A DNA stretch of 64,000 nucleotides from Anaeramoeba flamelloides (Eukaryota > Metamonada > Anaeramoebidae), in NCBI GenBank assembly GCA_027625915.1, contig JANTQA010000032.1, forward strand, positions 8,618,001 through 8,682,000. Direction: 5' to 3'. Positions 23,357-34,599 of this stretch are shown here, piece by piece. The translations under genes were made by a program, and so were the position numbers. The notes beneath the pieces were generated by a model. The model did not search any database and was not told the DNA's origin. It saw only the letters and a program-made list of their open reading frames with translations. Positions within the stretch are counted from its first letter, which is position 1. The number at the start of each line of letters is the position of its first letter.

Positions 23357-26300
23357 TTATTTTTTTTTTTTGGTTTTATTCAAATTTAAAAAAAAGTATT
23401 TAATTTTTTTACGATAAACCCAACCAAAAAGCGAAAGAATTAATATATAAAATAGAGATGTAATTAATTTGACAAAAAAACCCAGTGCATTGATTGTTGT
23501 GTGGTATTGATGAATGTTAAGAAAATTCATGATAATTCCAGATAAATAACCAATAAATGTTAAATATAATGTTAATAAACTAACAACATTGTTTAAACTA
23601 CTCTTATATGGCATATAAACATGCTGAAGAATTATTGAAATTTGAAAAATCAAAAATATTAAAAGAGAACGTATTTGCGAATAAAATGGAACAATTGAAT
23701 TTGTAATAGATATTGACATTTTTTGTAAAAAAATGAGTAAAAACCACCACCAATATTCTTTTTTGAATATTTCTGTTAAAAATCCAGTTAAAATCTCATA
23801 TTTCTTTCTCTTATCGCCACCACCATTATCATTATCATTATCGTTATCGTTATCGTTATCGTTATCGTTTTCATTCTGAATCTTCCTTTTTTTTAAGATC
23901 AATAATAAAAAAATTAAAGGAATGCCAATTATATATAATATTGTACAAATAATGGCAAACGAGAAAACAATACGATATTTTTTTGTAAAGGGGTAACATT
24001 GGAAATAAGAGACAGTACTTAAATATTTAATATCATCTTTATCAGTGAACACACAGCCAAATATTTTGAATATCCAAGATGATATTGGGAAATAATTAAT
24101 TGATAATAAAAATAAAAAAATATATGTACATTTAAATAACCATTTTCTTTTTTTTTCTTTTGAATTAAATACGATATCTTTTTTATCAATTCTACTATTC
24201 TTTATTTCTTTTTCCTTTTCATCATTATCATCGCCAATTTCGCCATCCTGACTGGATTCATCATTTACTATTAAATTATTTTTCTTTAACCCATTTTCAA
24301 AATTCGAATCAGAATCAGAATCAGAATTGTCAATTAAATCCAAATTAGAATGAGAATTTGATTTTTCATGTGAATTTGAGTTAATATTCTTAACAATGAA
24401 TTCTTCATTACCAGCGCTATCACTATCACCATCACTAATACTAATACCACCACCATCACTACTCCAATGATGATCATCAATCTTTAATAAGGCTTTTTTT
24501 AAAGGATCATTTTTATTATTATTATTTTTTCTTTCAATTAATTTATATTTTATATATCCTAATATATAAACAAACAAACAAATTAAAAAGGAAAACAGTG
24601 GAAATGAAATGATTAAGCCAAAGAAATCTTCAAATTCTAAATTGTTATTGAAACATTTGAAAAAGCCTATATCAAAAGCAGAAAACAAATATAAATATTG
24701 CATTATTTTTGTAATATTTGAGGGCAAATTTAAATTTGAAGTTGAAAATATGGATTGCATTTGGAAAAAAAATATCATAATTTGCAATAGACCAGTTAAT
24801 GAGCATTGTCTTTTGATTAAAACCAAAATCAAGAAACAAACCAATGCTAGGAAAATTATTGGGAATAGTACCTTTACTACCGTTTTGCACTGTAGGCAAT
24901 TATTATTTAAAGGATAATAAACAGGTGTATCGTCATATATCCCCGCTCCTTCTTGGTTAACACATTTGGAACACAGGCGGCCTGTGAACCCAGCTTGGCA
25001 AGAAAAGTTGTGTTTATTTTGTGAAATTGAATGATCATTAGCTTCATCTATATATAATATACACGTTGTATTTTGATTTACTTTAGCACAAGGAATAATT
25101 TTTGTGGGGTTCTCAAAATTTGGGAAAGGGAAACAATTGTTCTCCTTCCCTGGAACACATGCGCATCCGTATTCACACGCGATACATTTATCACCAGATT
25201 TACCCTTAAAGTAACCAGAATCGCAAACACATTTCCCATTTTCCAAATATTGTAAGCCTAAATTAGCAGAAATGAACTTTTCTCCACCAACAAACCCGGG
25301 GCATAGCATTGGACTATCCTTATCATTTCTAGTCCAGGCATTAAAATCGAAATCTAAAAAAGTTGGCAGCGAATGGGAGCCCATAAGAGTATTTGAGACA
25401 TCAAATAGATTCAAATGGGGAAGATCCCCCCACTTGTCAGGTATTGGGCCTCTTAATGAAGTGTATTGCAATAAGATGCTTTCGATTGAATAGCAATCGG
25501 AAAATTCAGGTGCGATGCCAGTGATTTTCATATTATTATTGATATGGAATTGCTTTATATATTGAAAGCCATTCATTGCTTTCAAATTTAAATCACCAAA
25601 TAGTTGGTTATTCGAAAATTTAAAATATTCGACATTCTCATTGAATAGCAAAAAATATTGAATAATGTCGTTAATTGAAGAATCAATTAAATTATTAGAA
25701 AAATTGATTTCCTTTAAAATGGGTAAACTGCATTCCAATTGTTGCAATTCGCACATAAAGCCAGTTAGCTTATTATCATTGAGTAACAATGTTTCCAAAT
25801 TTGGTGAATTGCACAGTAGAGTTGTTTCAAAACTCCCGTTAAAATAATTATTGGATAAATCTAACAAAATTAAATTTTTCAACACAAAAAATTCAGTTGG
25901 TATGGTGCCAGAAAACGAATTTTGAGATAATTTTAAATATTGCAAATTTTCTAATTTAGTAAAACTGGAATCGATGTGCGAATCTATGTCATTATTTTCC
26001 AAATTTAATGACCGCAAGTTTCTTAAGGAATAAATCTCCACGGGGAAATATTTTAATATATTATTTGACAAATCCAAAACCTCAAGATTAACCAAATTAG
26101 TAATACTTGCCGAAACGTCATAAATTAAATTGTCTGATAATGATAATTTATTTAATTTTGTCAAACCTGAAATGCTTGCCGGTAAATGCTGATAAATTGA
26201 ATTTCGATCAAATATTAATTCTTTTAAATTCTTCAAGCTATTGAAATCAAGATCAATTGACATTAATTCATTTGTTGAAAAATCCAAATATTGCAATTCT

Positions 26301-27988
26301 GTCAGTTCCGAGATTATCGATGGGATTTCAATAAAAGAATTTTCTTTTAAAATTAATTTTGTTAGTTTTGTTAAATTGCTAAAATTGTTTGGCAACGCAT
26401 TTAAACCATTGTGAGTTAAATCAAGTTCGGTCAATTGTATTAATAAACTAAATTCTTCAGGTAAACAATCCAAAGAATTATGATTTAATGTAATACTGGA
26501 TAAATTAGTGAATTTGGATATTTCTGTTGGCAAAAATGTGATCAAATTATTATCAAGTATCAAAGTCTGTAATTTAACATTGTTTGTCAAATATTGAAGC
26601 CCCCGGTTTATATAATTCGATTTTAGTGATATGGACAATAGCTCACTCGTGGATAGAAAGCATTCATCAACCCCCATTATAATATTGTTACCCAAGTCAA
26701 GATATTTTGCTTTAATACCACATAATGCAGAGATATTGGAAATTAAATTATTACTTAAGTCAAGTGTATTTATTTCCAAATTAGTAAAAGTTTCTTTGTC
26801 TAGCTTTGAAATTTGATTTTGGCGAAGATATATAAAATGTAAATTTTCTAATTCACTTATTTCAGTTGCTATAGTTTCAATTTTATTTTCATTCAAAGAT
26901 AATGATACTAAATATTTTATTTGTTTTATTTCTTTTGGAACAGTTCGAATTTTGTTATTGTTCATTTCTAAAATGTTTATATTTTCAACTTGAAATAAGC
27001 ATTTAGGTATTTCTTTCAAATTATTAGAAGATAATTTAAGATTCAAAAATTTCATTTCATTATTGAACAAATTATCTGGCAATTTTGCAATTTTATTGTT
27101 ATTTAGATTCAATTCATTCAAATAGGGAATGTTTGTTAAACCAATTGGAATGCTGGTAATTAAATTATCGGAAAAATCCATTGAAAACAATGAAGTTAGA
27201 TTACCAATACAATCTGGTATAAATGCAATTTTATTATTTGTGAAAATTATTGATATTAAAGTTTTTATTCTACACAAAGATTCGTTTATTTCAGTTAATT
27301 GGTTATTACCCACATCTAGATGAGCTAACAAGGAGAGGCCTTCAGTCCAGTTAGGTATCGTGGTTAAATAATTATAATTTATATTCAGAAAAACTAACTG
27401 TTTGAACTCTTTTAAAACTTGTGGAATTTCAGTAAAGGAATTATTGTATAAACTAACACTGGTAATAATTTTCAGATTTTTTAGACTTGTTGGTAGAAAA
27501 TTCAGTTTATTGCCTGACAAATCTAACTGCTTTAAATTAATTAATTCCCCCATTTCTTCCGGAACAGACAATAATTGGTTATTATAGATATTTAAATGAT
27601 TTAAATTTGTTAAATTTCCAATAGTCGATGGAAGCACACTTAAAATATTATTATTTAAAGACAATATACCCAAAGATTTTAACAAACCAATTTCATTTGG
27701 AAGCGTTTTTAATTTATTATATTGCAAATCTAAATTATTTAGATTGTTTATTTTGCCAATTGATTCTGTGAGAATTTCAATTTCATTATACTTTAAAGAT
27801 AGAATAGCAATCTTATTTAAATTACCTATACAATTAGGCAACGAATGAATATTATTATGCGATAAATATAATACCAATAGGTTTGGGAGTGTACAAATTG
27901 CAGCTGGGAAGTGTTCAAAATTGTTATTGCTAAGATCTAAAGTCATTAACCGTTCATTCGCGTTAAATCCTAGCGGAAATTCAGTCAT
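23357..27988 (-). CDS. large LRR / Cys-rich / multi-TM surface protein
   Basis: The protein has 1543 aa from the first in-frame ATG (27988). LRR sequence continues upstream of it (FIVSDNGMTEFP, open to about 28.1 kb), so a 5' exon, perhaps with the signal peptide, is likely missing. Residues 1 to about 690 are some 29 leucine-rich repeats, mostly of the 23-residue LxxLDLSxNxLxxLP type. They turn into plant-like repeats (SFSGTIPTEFF, SLRGPIPDKW) to about 880. A Cys-rich region follows at about 915-1020 (GKCVCDSGYFKGKSGDKC, CACVPG, CQAGFTGRLCSKC). From about 1033 to 1535 there are some eight or nine hydrophobic segments. These are broken by a long acidic S/D/N loop and by an in-frame (ND)n run coded by a GTTATC/CATTATC hexanucleotide. 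The ending is basic. The architecture suggests a plasma-membrane sensor or adhesion protein of the multi-TM type found in many protists. The ligand is unknown. Confidence 0.88.
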   Translation of the reverse strand: MTEFPLGFNANERLMTLDLSNNNFEHFPAAICTLPNLLVLYLSHNNIHSLPNCIGNLNKIAILSLKYNEIEILTESIGKINNLNNLDLQYNKLKTLPNEIGLLKSLGILSLNNNILSVLPSTIGNLTNLNHLNIYNNQLLSVPEEMGELINLKQLDLSGNKLNFLPTSLKNLKIITSVSLYNNSFTEIPQVLKEFKQLVFLNINYNYLTTIPNWTEGLSLLAHLDVGNNQLTEINESLCRIKTLISIIFTNNKIAFIPDCIGNLTSLFSMDFSDNLITSIPIGLTNIPYLNELNLNNNKIAKLPDNLFNNEMKFLNLKLSSNNLKEIPKCLFQVENINILEMNNNKIRTVPKEIKQIKYLVSLSLNENKIETIATEISELENLHFIYLRQNQISKLDKETFTNLEINTLDLSNNLISNISALCGIKAKYLDLGNNIIMGVDECFLSTSELLSISLKSNYINRGLQYLTNNVKLQTLILDNNLITFLPTEISKFTNLSSITLNHNSLDCLPEEFSLLIQLTELDLTHNGLNALPNNFSNLTKLTKLILKENSFIEIPSIISELTELQYLDFSTNELMSIDLDFNSLKNLKELIFDRNSIYQHLPASISGLTKLNKLSLSDNLIYDVSASITNLVNLEVLDLSNNILKYFPVEIYSLRNLRSLNLENNDIDSHIDSSFTKLENLQYLKLSQNSFSGTIPTEFFVLKNLILLDLSNNYFNGSFETTLLCNSPNLETLLLNDNKLTGFMCELQQLECSLPILKEINFSNNLIDSSINDIIQYFLLFNENVEYFKFSNNQLFGDLNLKAMNGFQYIKQFHINNNMKITGIAPEFSDCYSIESILLQYTSLRGPIPDKWGDLPHLNLFDVSNTLMGSHSLPTFLDFDFNAWTRNDKDSPMLCPGFVGGEKFISANLGLQYLENGKCVCDSGYFKGKSGDKCIACEYGCACVPGKENNCFPFPNFENPTKIIPCAKVNQNTTCILYIDEANDHSISQNKHNFSCQAGFTGRLCSKCVNQEGAGIYDDTPVYYPLNNNCLQCKTVVKVLFPIIFLALVCFLILVLIKRQCSLTGLLQIMIFFFQMQSIFSTSNLNLPSNITKIMQYLYLFSAFDIGFFKCFNNNLEFEDFFGLIISFPLFSFLICLFVYILGYIKYKLIERKNNNNKNDPLKKALLKIDDHHWSSDGGGISISDGDSDSAGNEEFIVKNINSNSHEKSNSHSNLDLIDNSDSDSDSNFENGLKKNNLIVNDESSQDGEIGDDNDEKEKEIKNSRIDKKDIVFNSKEKKRKWLFKCTYIFLFLLSINYFPISSWIFKIFGCVFTDKDDIKYLSTVSYFQCYPFTKKYRIVFSFAIICTILYIIGIPLIFLLLILKKRKIQNENDNDNDNDNDNDNDNGGGDKRKKYEILTGFLTEIFKKEYWWWFLLIFLQKMSISITNSIVPFYSQIRSLLIFLIFQISIILQHVYMPYKSSLNNVVSLLTLYLTFIGYLSGIIMNFLNIHQYHTTINALGFFVKLITSLFYILILSLFGWVYRKKIKYFFLNLNKTKKKK

Positions 27989-28479
27989 CCCATTATCAGA
28001 AACAATAAATTTGCTTAAAAGACAAAAATCCCCAAAATTTTTTAAATATTTTATTTCTGGGTTCTTTGAGAAATCGCTATTTTTTTTTTTTTTTTTTAAA
28101 GATACCGTATATATTTTAAAAATATTTCAAAGATAAAATATCAAAAAGGATAAAAAATTATTATATTTATTTCAAAAAGGTGTAACAAAATAATTTTTTT
28201 TTCAACTAAGGCCGTTGAATTTTTGTAGAGTATCATATAACCCCATGGAGTGTTTAGTTTTTCCACGATTCTAAAGAATTGAGTAAAATCAAAGATTTTC
28301 CACCATTCTTTTAAATGCTGAAAAAATTAATTACACACATCTAAATTTTCAGTTTTTTTTTTAGAAAATCTATTAACTTTCTGATCAAAATGGAAACTAT
28401 AAACTCTTTTTTAGTCAAAGAACCATTGCTTAATAAACTAGATTTCAAAGATTTTGACTCGATTTATAATGTTAATGGA

Positions 28480-29110
28480 AGTTGTTTTGAGGGTTTATTC
28501 CAGTATTCTTACAAAAAAATATTTTCCAATTTTTGGATTATATCATTTTTTTTATTTTTGCAAATTTTAGTTTTGCTTTTTCAAATTTTTGTTTTTCTTT
28601 TATTCTTTTTTTTTTTCTATTTTTTTCAAATAGTTGTTTTTCTTTTTCTTTTTCTTGTTTTTCTTTTTCTTTTGTTTTTCTTTTTCTTTTTTTTTGGCAA
28701 AAGATCATTTGGAAAAAAAAAAAAGATCTTCGAAAAGAGTAATAATCACTAAGAAAATTGAGGCTCTGTAATGTCTTTTAAAATGAATTTAATTATTCGT
28801 AAAAAATTCTTGTTTTTAACTTTTTTTCAGTGAAAGCTCAGTAATAAAAAATCGGTAATGCCCATTTCAAAAATTGTGACTCACTTTTTTTTAGTTTTTG
28901 GTTTTATTTTTTTTTAAATTTGTAAAATCTCGGGTCTTTTATATATTTAGAATGATTTAAAAGTCAATTACAAATCAGATTTAATTATTTGTTGTTCTTG
29001 AATACTAAAGGATATATTTTTTTTCAATTTATTATTTCAGGTGAGTCACAATTTATGAAATGGTGTTTATAATAAATAGAACAATTTTTTAGGAGTTTTA
29101 TCCAATATTC
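28480..29110 (+). repeat. dispersed segment D2, copy a
   Basis: It matches 47.50-48.10 kb in order: TTTAT-CCAG-ATTCTTA, a T/C-rich block, AAAAAAGATCTT-GAAAAG, AAAATTGAG-CT-T-TAA, and TGTGA(C)TCA-TTTTTTTTAG. Inside it, CATTTCAAAAATTGTGACTC (about 28.86 kb) and GTGAGTCACAATTTATGAAA (about 29.04 kb) form an inverted repeat about 180 bp apart. Confidence 0.5.
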
Positions 29111-31291
29111 TTCTCAAAAAAAAATTTCATTTTTGTAGATCAATATTCAATAAAAATCATTTATTTCTTGATCTTATCTGTAAAATTTTATACAATTACT
29201 TCTTCTTTACTTGGTTTTATTTTTCATTCTGAATGGAAAAACTTTTTATTGGAAAATTTTTGATTAACTAATTACTTCTTATTTCTAAAGAATTTCCAAA
29301 ATGAATTTAAAAATCCTATTGTCATTTAATTCACCCAATTCTCGATTTGGGTTCAGAAAATAGGATAATTTTTGAATTCTTCTTTCCAGAAAAGAAGATT
29401 TATTAGACTAATTTTGTTATTTTTCAAGTAAATTTATTTTCCAAGGTAATTGTTAAAACGAAAATAATTTTGAATTTTGCTGAAATTTTTTAATCATATA
29501 TATATATATATATGTGTGTGTGTGTATGTATGTATGTATTTCTTTGAGTTGCATCTTTTGTAGAATTTTTTTTTATTTTGATATTTCAACTCTTTTTTAT
29601 TTAATCTTTATAACTATAATCTTTGTTTATAGCTTAGTTTGTTAGAAATTTTGAAAAAAAAAGAATTTTGAAAACAAATATGTAAAAAATGTTTAGGTTA
29701 AAGAATAATAAATAGCAATGGGGCGAGAAATCCAAGGTAACAACTTTTTTTGGACTTGTTCCAAATTAGAAGATAAAGAAGAACAAAATTTTAGAAAATA
29801 TACTTTGATTAAAATTTTTTTTTTTTCATACTTGATTTCAACAAGCTTCATAGGAAAGGGTGATCTTTCTTGTTTGATATTCAAAAAGAAAAGATTTGTT
29901 TCAAAGTTGCATATTTTATTTATTTATTCTAATTTTTTGATTTATTCTATGATTAATTCTACCCATCTTGATACATTTCTCGATTCAAAACACAATTTAA
30001 TAAAACCAAAAATTTAATAAAAAAAACATTCAATAAAGTGAAAATTTAAGATCAAACTCTGATTTACTTTGGCTTGTATTTCTTTTCACAAATAATACAG
30101 TGAATGATATTTTGCTTTCAAATTTCAATATCTTGTGGCTCTTTAAAAAAAATTTTTTTCAATAAGTTTCTCACAATAAAAATTTTCAAAAATGTCAAAA
30201 ATTACAAATTTATTAAAAAAATTTCTTGGTAACATTTTTAATTTAATTTTTATATCCAAATTGATGTTAATTTTTTTTGAATTTGTTATAAAAATTGATA
30301 TTTTGATTTTGAAAATGTGTTAATTTCATTAAGGAGTTAGTAACTCTTGTTTATTTTTTTTACCCAAAGGCAATGGGTCACTTATTTTAAGAATGTTCAA
30401 TTAAACTCGATAAACAGCCCCCTTTATCAACTTTCAAGGGAAATGGGTTCTCATTTTTAAAAGAATTCATTTTTATTATAATTAATTTTCAGTAAAAAGA
30501 TCTGATCTTTTTGGTTTGAATTTTAGGATTGGAAAAAAAAAAAAGAAAAAATTGCAAAAGATTATTTTTTTGATGAAATCTCACTTTTAGTAATTTATGG
30601 TAGTTTGTGAGAACAAATAATATAATCAAATTTACTGTTATTTTAAAAATATAAGAAAAATAAATTAAATATTGAAGAATTGAAGATCCAGAAAAAATTA
30701 ATTTTTGTTTTTTTTTTATTTTTTAACGGAGGAGTTGTTAATCCCTCTTGTTGGCCCGAATTCCTAAAAAAAAATTGATTTTTTATTTTATTTTCAATAA
30801 TTTATTAAATTTCTTGAAATTTAAATGATGAAGTAATATTTTATTTTTTGAATATTCAGAGTATAAAAAACTAACTGTTATTATTTAAATAAGTTATTTA
30901 AGAATATCTGATTTATTTATTTTTATTAGAAAAATTTATTTGAATTCGTTTTATTTATTTGAAAATATTTAAAAAATTGAGAAATAATTAATCCTATTTG
31001 ATGTGTTTAAACTTTGAGTTATCAACAATTCACTGAAATAATACAGATTTTAATAATTAATTATTGATTTAAAAACAATCAAATGAAAAGGTATTTCTTT
31101 AGGCTATAAGTTGAATTTTCCAGGTTTTAAAAAAAGTATTTTGGGAATATTTTTAATGAAATCGGTTTGTTGGGATTTCTCTGATTTTTTTGTTAAACAA
31201 CAAGAAAAAATTAATTCAAAAATCTGAGTCAAATCAAAAAATTATATTTTCTGCAAGTTTAAAATAATTATTGTAAATTTTTTGAAATTAA

Positions 31292-31813
31292 TATAAACTA
31301 GATTTTCATAATAAATTGCCCATCTTACATTTGAATTTTGAATTGGATTTGTATCGTTTTGAAATTTTTCCCCTCACAATTAGAAGTTTGCAAATAAATC
31401 ATTTTTTCTCTTTTTTATTTTTTCCACAGTATTTTGTTAAAATGGAAAATGAAAATGAAAATTTGGAACGAAGTAACAGATGAATTAATAAAAAAATTGG
31501 TTTCAAATATGAAAAAGAGATTAGATTTAGTTATTCAAATGGAAGAAGAATCGATAAATGGGTTTTATTAATTTTTTAAATTTTCTATTTTTTATGTAAT
31601 GCTTCTTTCAGAATAAATCTCCAAATTTTTTTTAACAGTTTTTTTTATTTTATTTTTCTTTTATTTTTAGATGAAAAATAAATATCTCTTGAGTATAGAA
31701 CTGAATATTAAAATCGAAATTTTGATATTATAATAGATAACTTCAATTATTAAAAATATTTTTCTTTAAAATTTGATTTTTAATGGGCCACTGATTTTGA
31801 AATAGGGTTTATA
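31292..31813 (+). mobile_element. Tc1/mariner-like relic, transposase C-terminus only (copy 1)
   Basis: At 31430..31571 an open stretch reads LLKWKMKMKIWNEVTDELIK followed by KLVSNMKKRLDLVIQ and ends in FY-stop. This matches the conserved end of Tc1/mariner transposases (W..I....-LV-SMP-RL-VI---G--xY). The catalytic domain is absent. Imperfect TIRs of about 30 bp (TATAAAC ... GCCCAT left, its inverse near 31.78-31.81 kb right) bound an element of about 520 bp. It is an internally deleted derivative. A second copy lies at 35.9 kb. Confidence 0.6.
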
Positions 31814-32146
31814 TATTTTATAATGAATTATTATAAAAATTAGTGGTTTAATTTTTAAAGTGTATTTTTGTACACTTCCTTCACAAACAATAAGATTTCT
31901 TTTCTTTTTTCCAAAGAAAATAATATTTTTTCGAAATAATTCAGAAATATGTTGATTTTTTGAACTTTTCAAAAATGAGAAAAATGGATCAAAATTTTTA
32001 AAAACAATAATTTCATTTCTGAAAATAGCTTGAAAAGGAAGTTTGGTTTTGTAGTATTAGTTTTTTACTTTGTTTTGAATTTTCAATATTTGGCTAAAAT
32101 TGGTTTTTGAATACGCTATTGAATCTATGAGAATATTTTTTTTTTG

Positions 32147-32275
32147 ATGGTTACTAGTCTCTTAAGGTTTACAATCCCCGAAGAACCAAAATAACAAGTC
32201 GTCACACCTTACACGAGATAATCTTTTTTTCTTCTTCAGGGCTGTAAACCTTAAGGAATTAGCATCTACCAAGGA
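32147..32275. repeat. inverted repeat with coding-like arms
   Basis: CTTAAGGTTTACAATCCC-CGAAGAA (32161..32185) faces TTCTTCAGGGCTGTAAACCTTAAG (32232..32255). The similarity extends outward about 15 bp on each side. Reading outward, both arms encode a related peptide (SSxGxVNLK-x-L). The right arm continues open to about 32.38 kb, rich in K/S. The family was not recognised; it may be two facing transposon ends. Confidence 0.5.
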
Positions 32276-32784
32276 GAAGTCTAAGATTAAAGTAAGTTGT
32301 TATTGGATGAAAACCACATTCGTGCCATATGGCTCAAATACCTCTAAAAAATCGATTAGTAAAATTAGTATTATTTGTTGATCCCATCAATTAAAAATGA
32401 TCCTTTTATTAGTAAAAAAACTCAACAATTTCAGGAAAAAAATCTGCATTTCACCACAAATTTAAAGGTCGAAACATCAATACCCAGACTACAAAGTTGC
32501 AAAATATCTTACTTAAATTTGTTGCGAAATTTAGATAGTTTCTAAAATTTCTGATTGTTTTCAAAAAAATTAAATAATTAAACCAGAGATAATTTTCAAA
32601 TTATTTCTGAAATCTTGGAAATCTATTGAAAATAGAATTATCTTCAAAAGTAAGGAAACAAAACTAGCTAGTCTTTGGGTTTTAATATTAATGATTATTG
32701 AGTAAATCTTTGAAAACGAAAAAATGGAAAAATAAATCCTTTTGGAAGTTGTAAATTTGAATTATTAAAGACTAAAAATACTAT

Positions 32785-33248
32785 TACCGTTGAGAGAAAA
32801 AAGTTGGACACAAAAAAATGGTTAGAAACCATTTTTAATTGGGAACATTAGTAAAATTGAAAATCAAATACTATTGATAACTAGGTGACTTTTATATAAA
32901 TCCAGGTTTAAATGTATTACAAGTTCATTAATCTGTGGTTTGTGTAGAACATGCGTTTGAGTGGTTGATAAATTAAAGTAGATCATGCTATTTTAACAAA
33001 AATCCAAGTTTTAGTAAAGTTTACTATTAATTCTGAAAATGGTAATTTTTAAACTTGCTTTAGATTATAAGAGATAAGGTTTTGAAAAAGTAGAATTACA
33101 TTAATCGTTATTCTAACAAGTAGATTATTGTTATTTTCAATAGTTATTTCACAAACTAAAGAAATTAAAAATCATTTTCAGTAATGTTCCCAATTAAAAA
33201 AGGTGTCCAACTATTTTTTTGTTTCCAACATTTTTCTCTCAACAGTTA
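32785..33248. repeat. MITE-C, about 464 bp with long TIRs
   Basis: TA-flanked. The left end has CCGTTGAGAGAAAAAAGTTG, then GACAC and an AATTGGGAACATTA block. The right end is the inverted copy (TAATGTTCCCAATT ... GTCCAAC ... CTCTCAACAGT-TA). TIR length is about 65 bp with small indels. The interior is non-coding. Confidence 0.8.
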
Positions 33249-33712
33249 TTTGCGTTTCTATTCTTTAGATTTGGGAAAAGAAATTAAAAAAAAAAATTTC
33301 CGCAATGAAAATTTTTAATAGTAATCATTAGTTCAAAATGCTAAAATTTATTGTGCGATAATATTTATAATAGCTTTTTTTTAGCTATTTGAGCCATTAA
33401 CAATAATATCATTTACACACAATTACTGCACACTTTAATTATAGAAGAATCTAGGGTTAGGCTAATCCCTTCAGAATCGAAAACTTGATTTCAATTTTCC
33501 AAAATTTTATTGTAATCACAAAAAGCCGAAAAGACCACAAAGATCTCATCAAAAAACAAAAAACAAAATTTGGTATTATTTTAATTTTTACTATTTCTTG
33601 TGGACTTGACTGAAAATGTACTTTTTTTGTTTGGGAAATGGTTGTAATCTTTGCAAAGAAGTAATCTTTTTTTAAAAAAAAACAAAAGAGAGCAAAAGAA
33701 AGTAATACGTAC

Positions 33713-34418
33713 ATCCCATTTAAAAGATTCAGCTCAACAAAATCGCCAGGTACATAACCCTTCAAGTTATTGTTTGGAAGCTCTCTATTAAATTTTTCGA
33801 GATAAAATTAAGTCAAAATAAAAAATTAACAAGCTTGAGGTTCTTTTAATGGAAGACTGTTCCAAGAAGAAAAATTTGAAAAGGTTACAAAGTGCTAATC
33901 TGGCAACCACTGCAATCTTCTTTATTACAGTTTTCTTCAACACAGCCCAAACCATACCAATTACAAAAACACACCGAGTCATCCAACCAACCATTGTTAT
34001 TAGTCCAATTGGATCCATTTAGATTTGTATAAAAATTGTGTAGTACATTATAATTTTGTGTGTAATTTAATTTTGTGTTACAGTCACGTTGTGAATAGTT
34101 TGAAAGTGCAGGATTGTTTTTGATCCTTTCTTTTGCTTGCTCCTTTTTGTTTGTATGTGACGGACGATTTTCTTTGAGGTTTGCTTTCATTTTTTGTGAT
34201 TCAATTTGAAACGATTTTGAAATTGAGAAAAGATCCTCGTCTGTAAGATCATGAAGAAATTCAAATTGTTGTTTTTTAATTTGTTTATTAAGGCGATTTA
34301 TTATTTCATTTTTAGTTTGAGCTTTCTCAGAAACTTGATAAGTTTCAACTTTCAATGCAAAACAAACAAGTAATAAAATTAAAATTTGAAGTTGAACTAC
34401 ATTCTTTTGTGTAATCAT
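33713..34418 (-). CDS. secreted plant-type LRR protein, 5' part only
   Basis: Exon 1 is 33889..34418 (ATG at 34418) and exon 2 is 33713..33784, separated by a 104-nt GT-AG intron in phase 2. The protein starts with a signal peptide (hydrophobic QILILLLVCFALKV). A charged helical region follows, then a plant-type LRR N-cap at about residues 128-176: LHNFYTNLNGSNWTNNNGWL, CFCNWYGLGCV and a Cys cluster. Exon 2 is exactly 72 nt, one 24-residue LRR (LPNNNLKGYVPGDFVELNLL), and ends in phase 2, the classic LRR exon pattern. No third LRR exon is found in the next kilobase, so the gene is either split by a long intron or a fragment. The segment upstream of its start is duplicated, inverted, at the right end of the window. 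Confidence 0.72.
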
Positions 34419-34599
34419 TTAAAAAATGTGTAACAATAAAAAAAAAAATGAAAAATGATTTTACCAAACTTTTTTTTTTTGACAACAGTTCTGCCATGTG
34501 AAACTTTTTGAGAATAATTTTCAAATAGTCTCCAAATATTTATGAAGTTCTTTAATTTGGAAGACTTTGTAAAACCAATTACAAGGTGGTTTGAAACAA

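Larger units (their letters stand above)
27989..33712. other. interval with dispersed repeats and transposon relics
   Basis: It contains a dispersed segment (28.5-29.1 kb), a TA/TG/TATG compound microsatellite (about 29.50-29.54 kb), a Tc1-like relic, an inverted coding-like repeat at 32.15 kb and MITE-C. The 29.5-31.2 kb stretch shows nothing recognisable. Confidence 0.5.

Noticed and set aside
28390-28752. 120-codon ATG-started frame with a long Phe/Leu hydrophobic run
   Set aside because: The run comes from a TTTTTC repeat inside dispersed segment D2, and the duplicate at 47.5 kb does not keep the frame.
33450-33475. CTAGGGTTAGGCTAATCCC as an interstitial telomere trace
   Set aside because: Only one TTAGGG-like unit occurs, without tandem copies; a similar GGCTAATCCCTT at position 5 of the window is just a short match.
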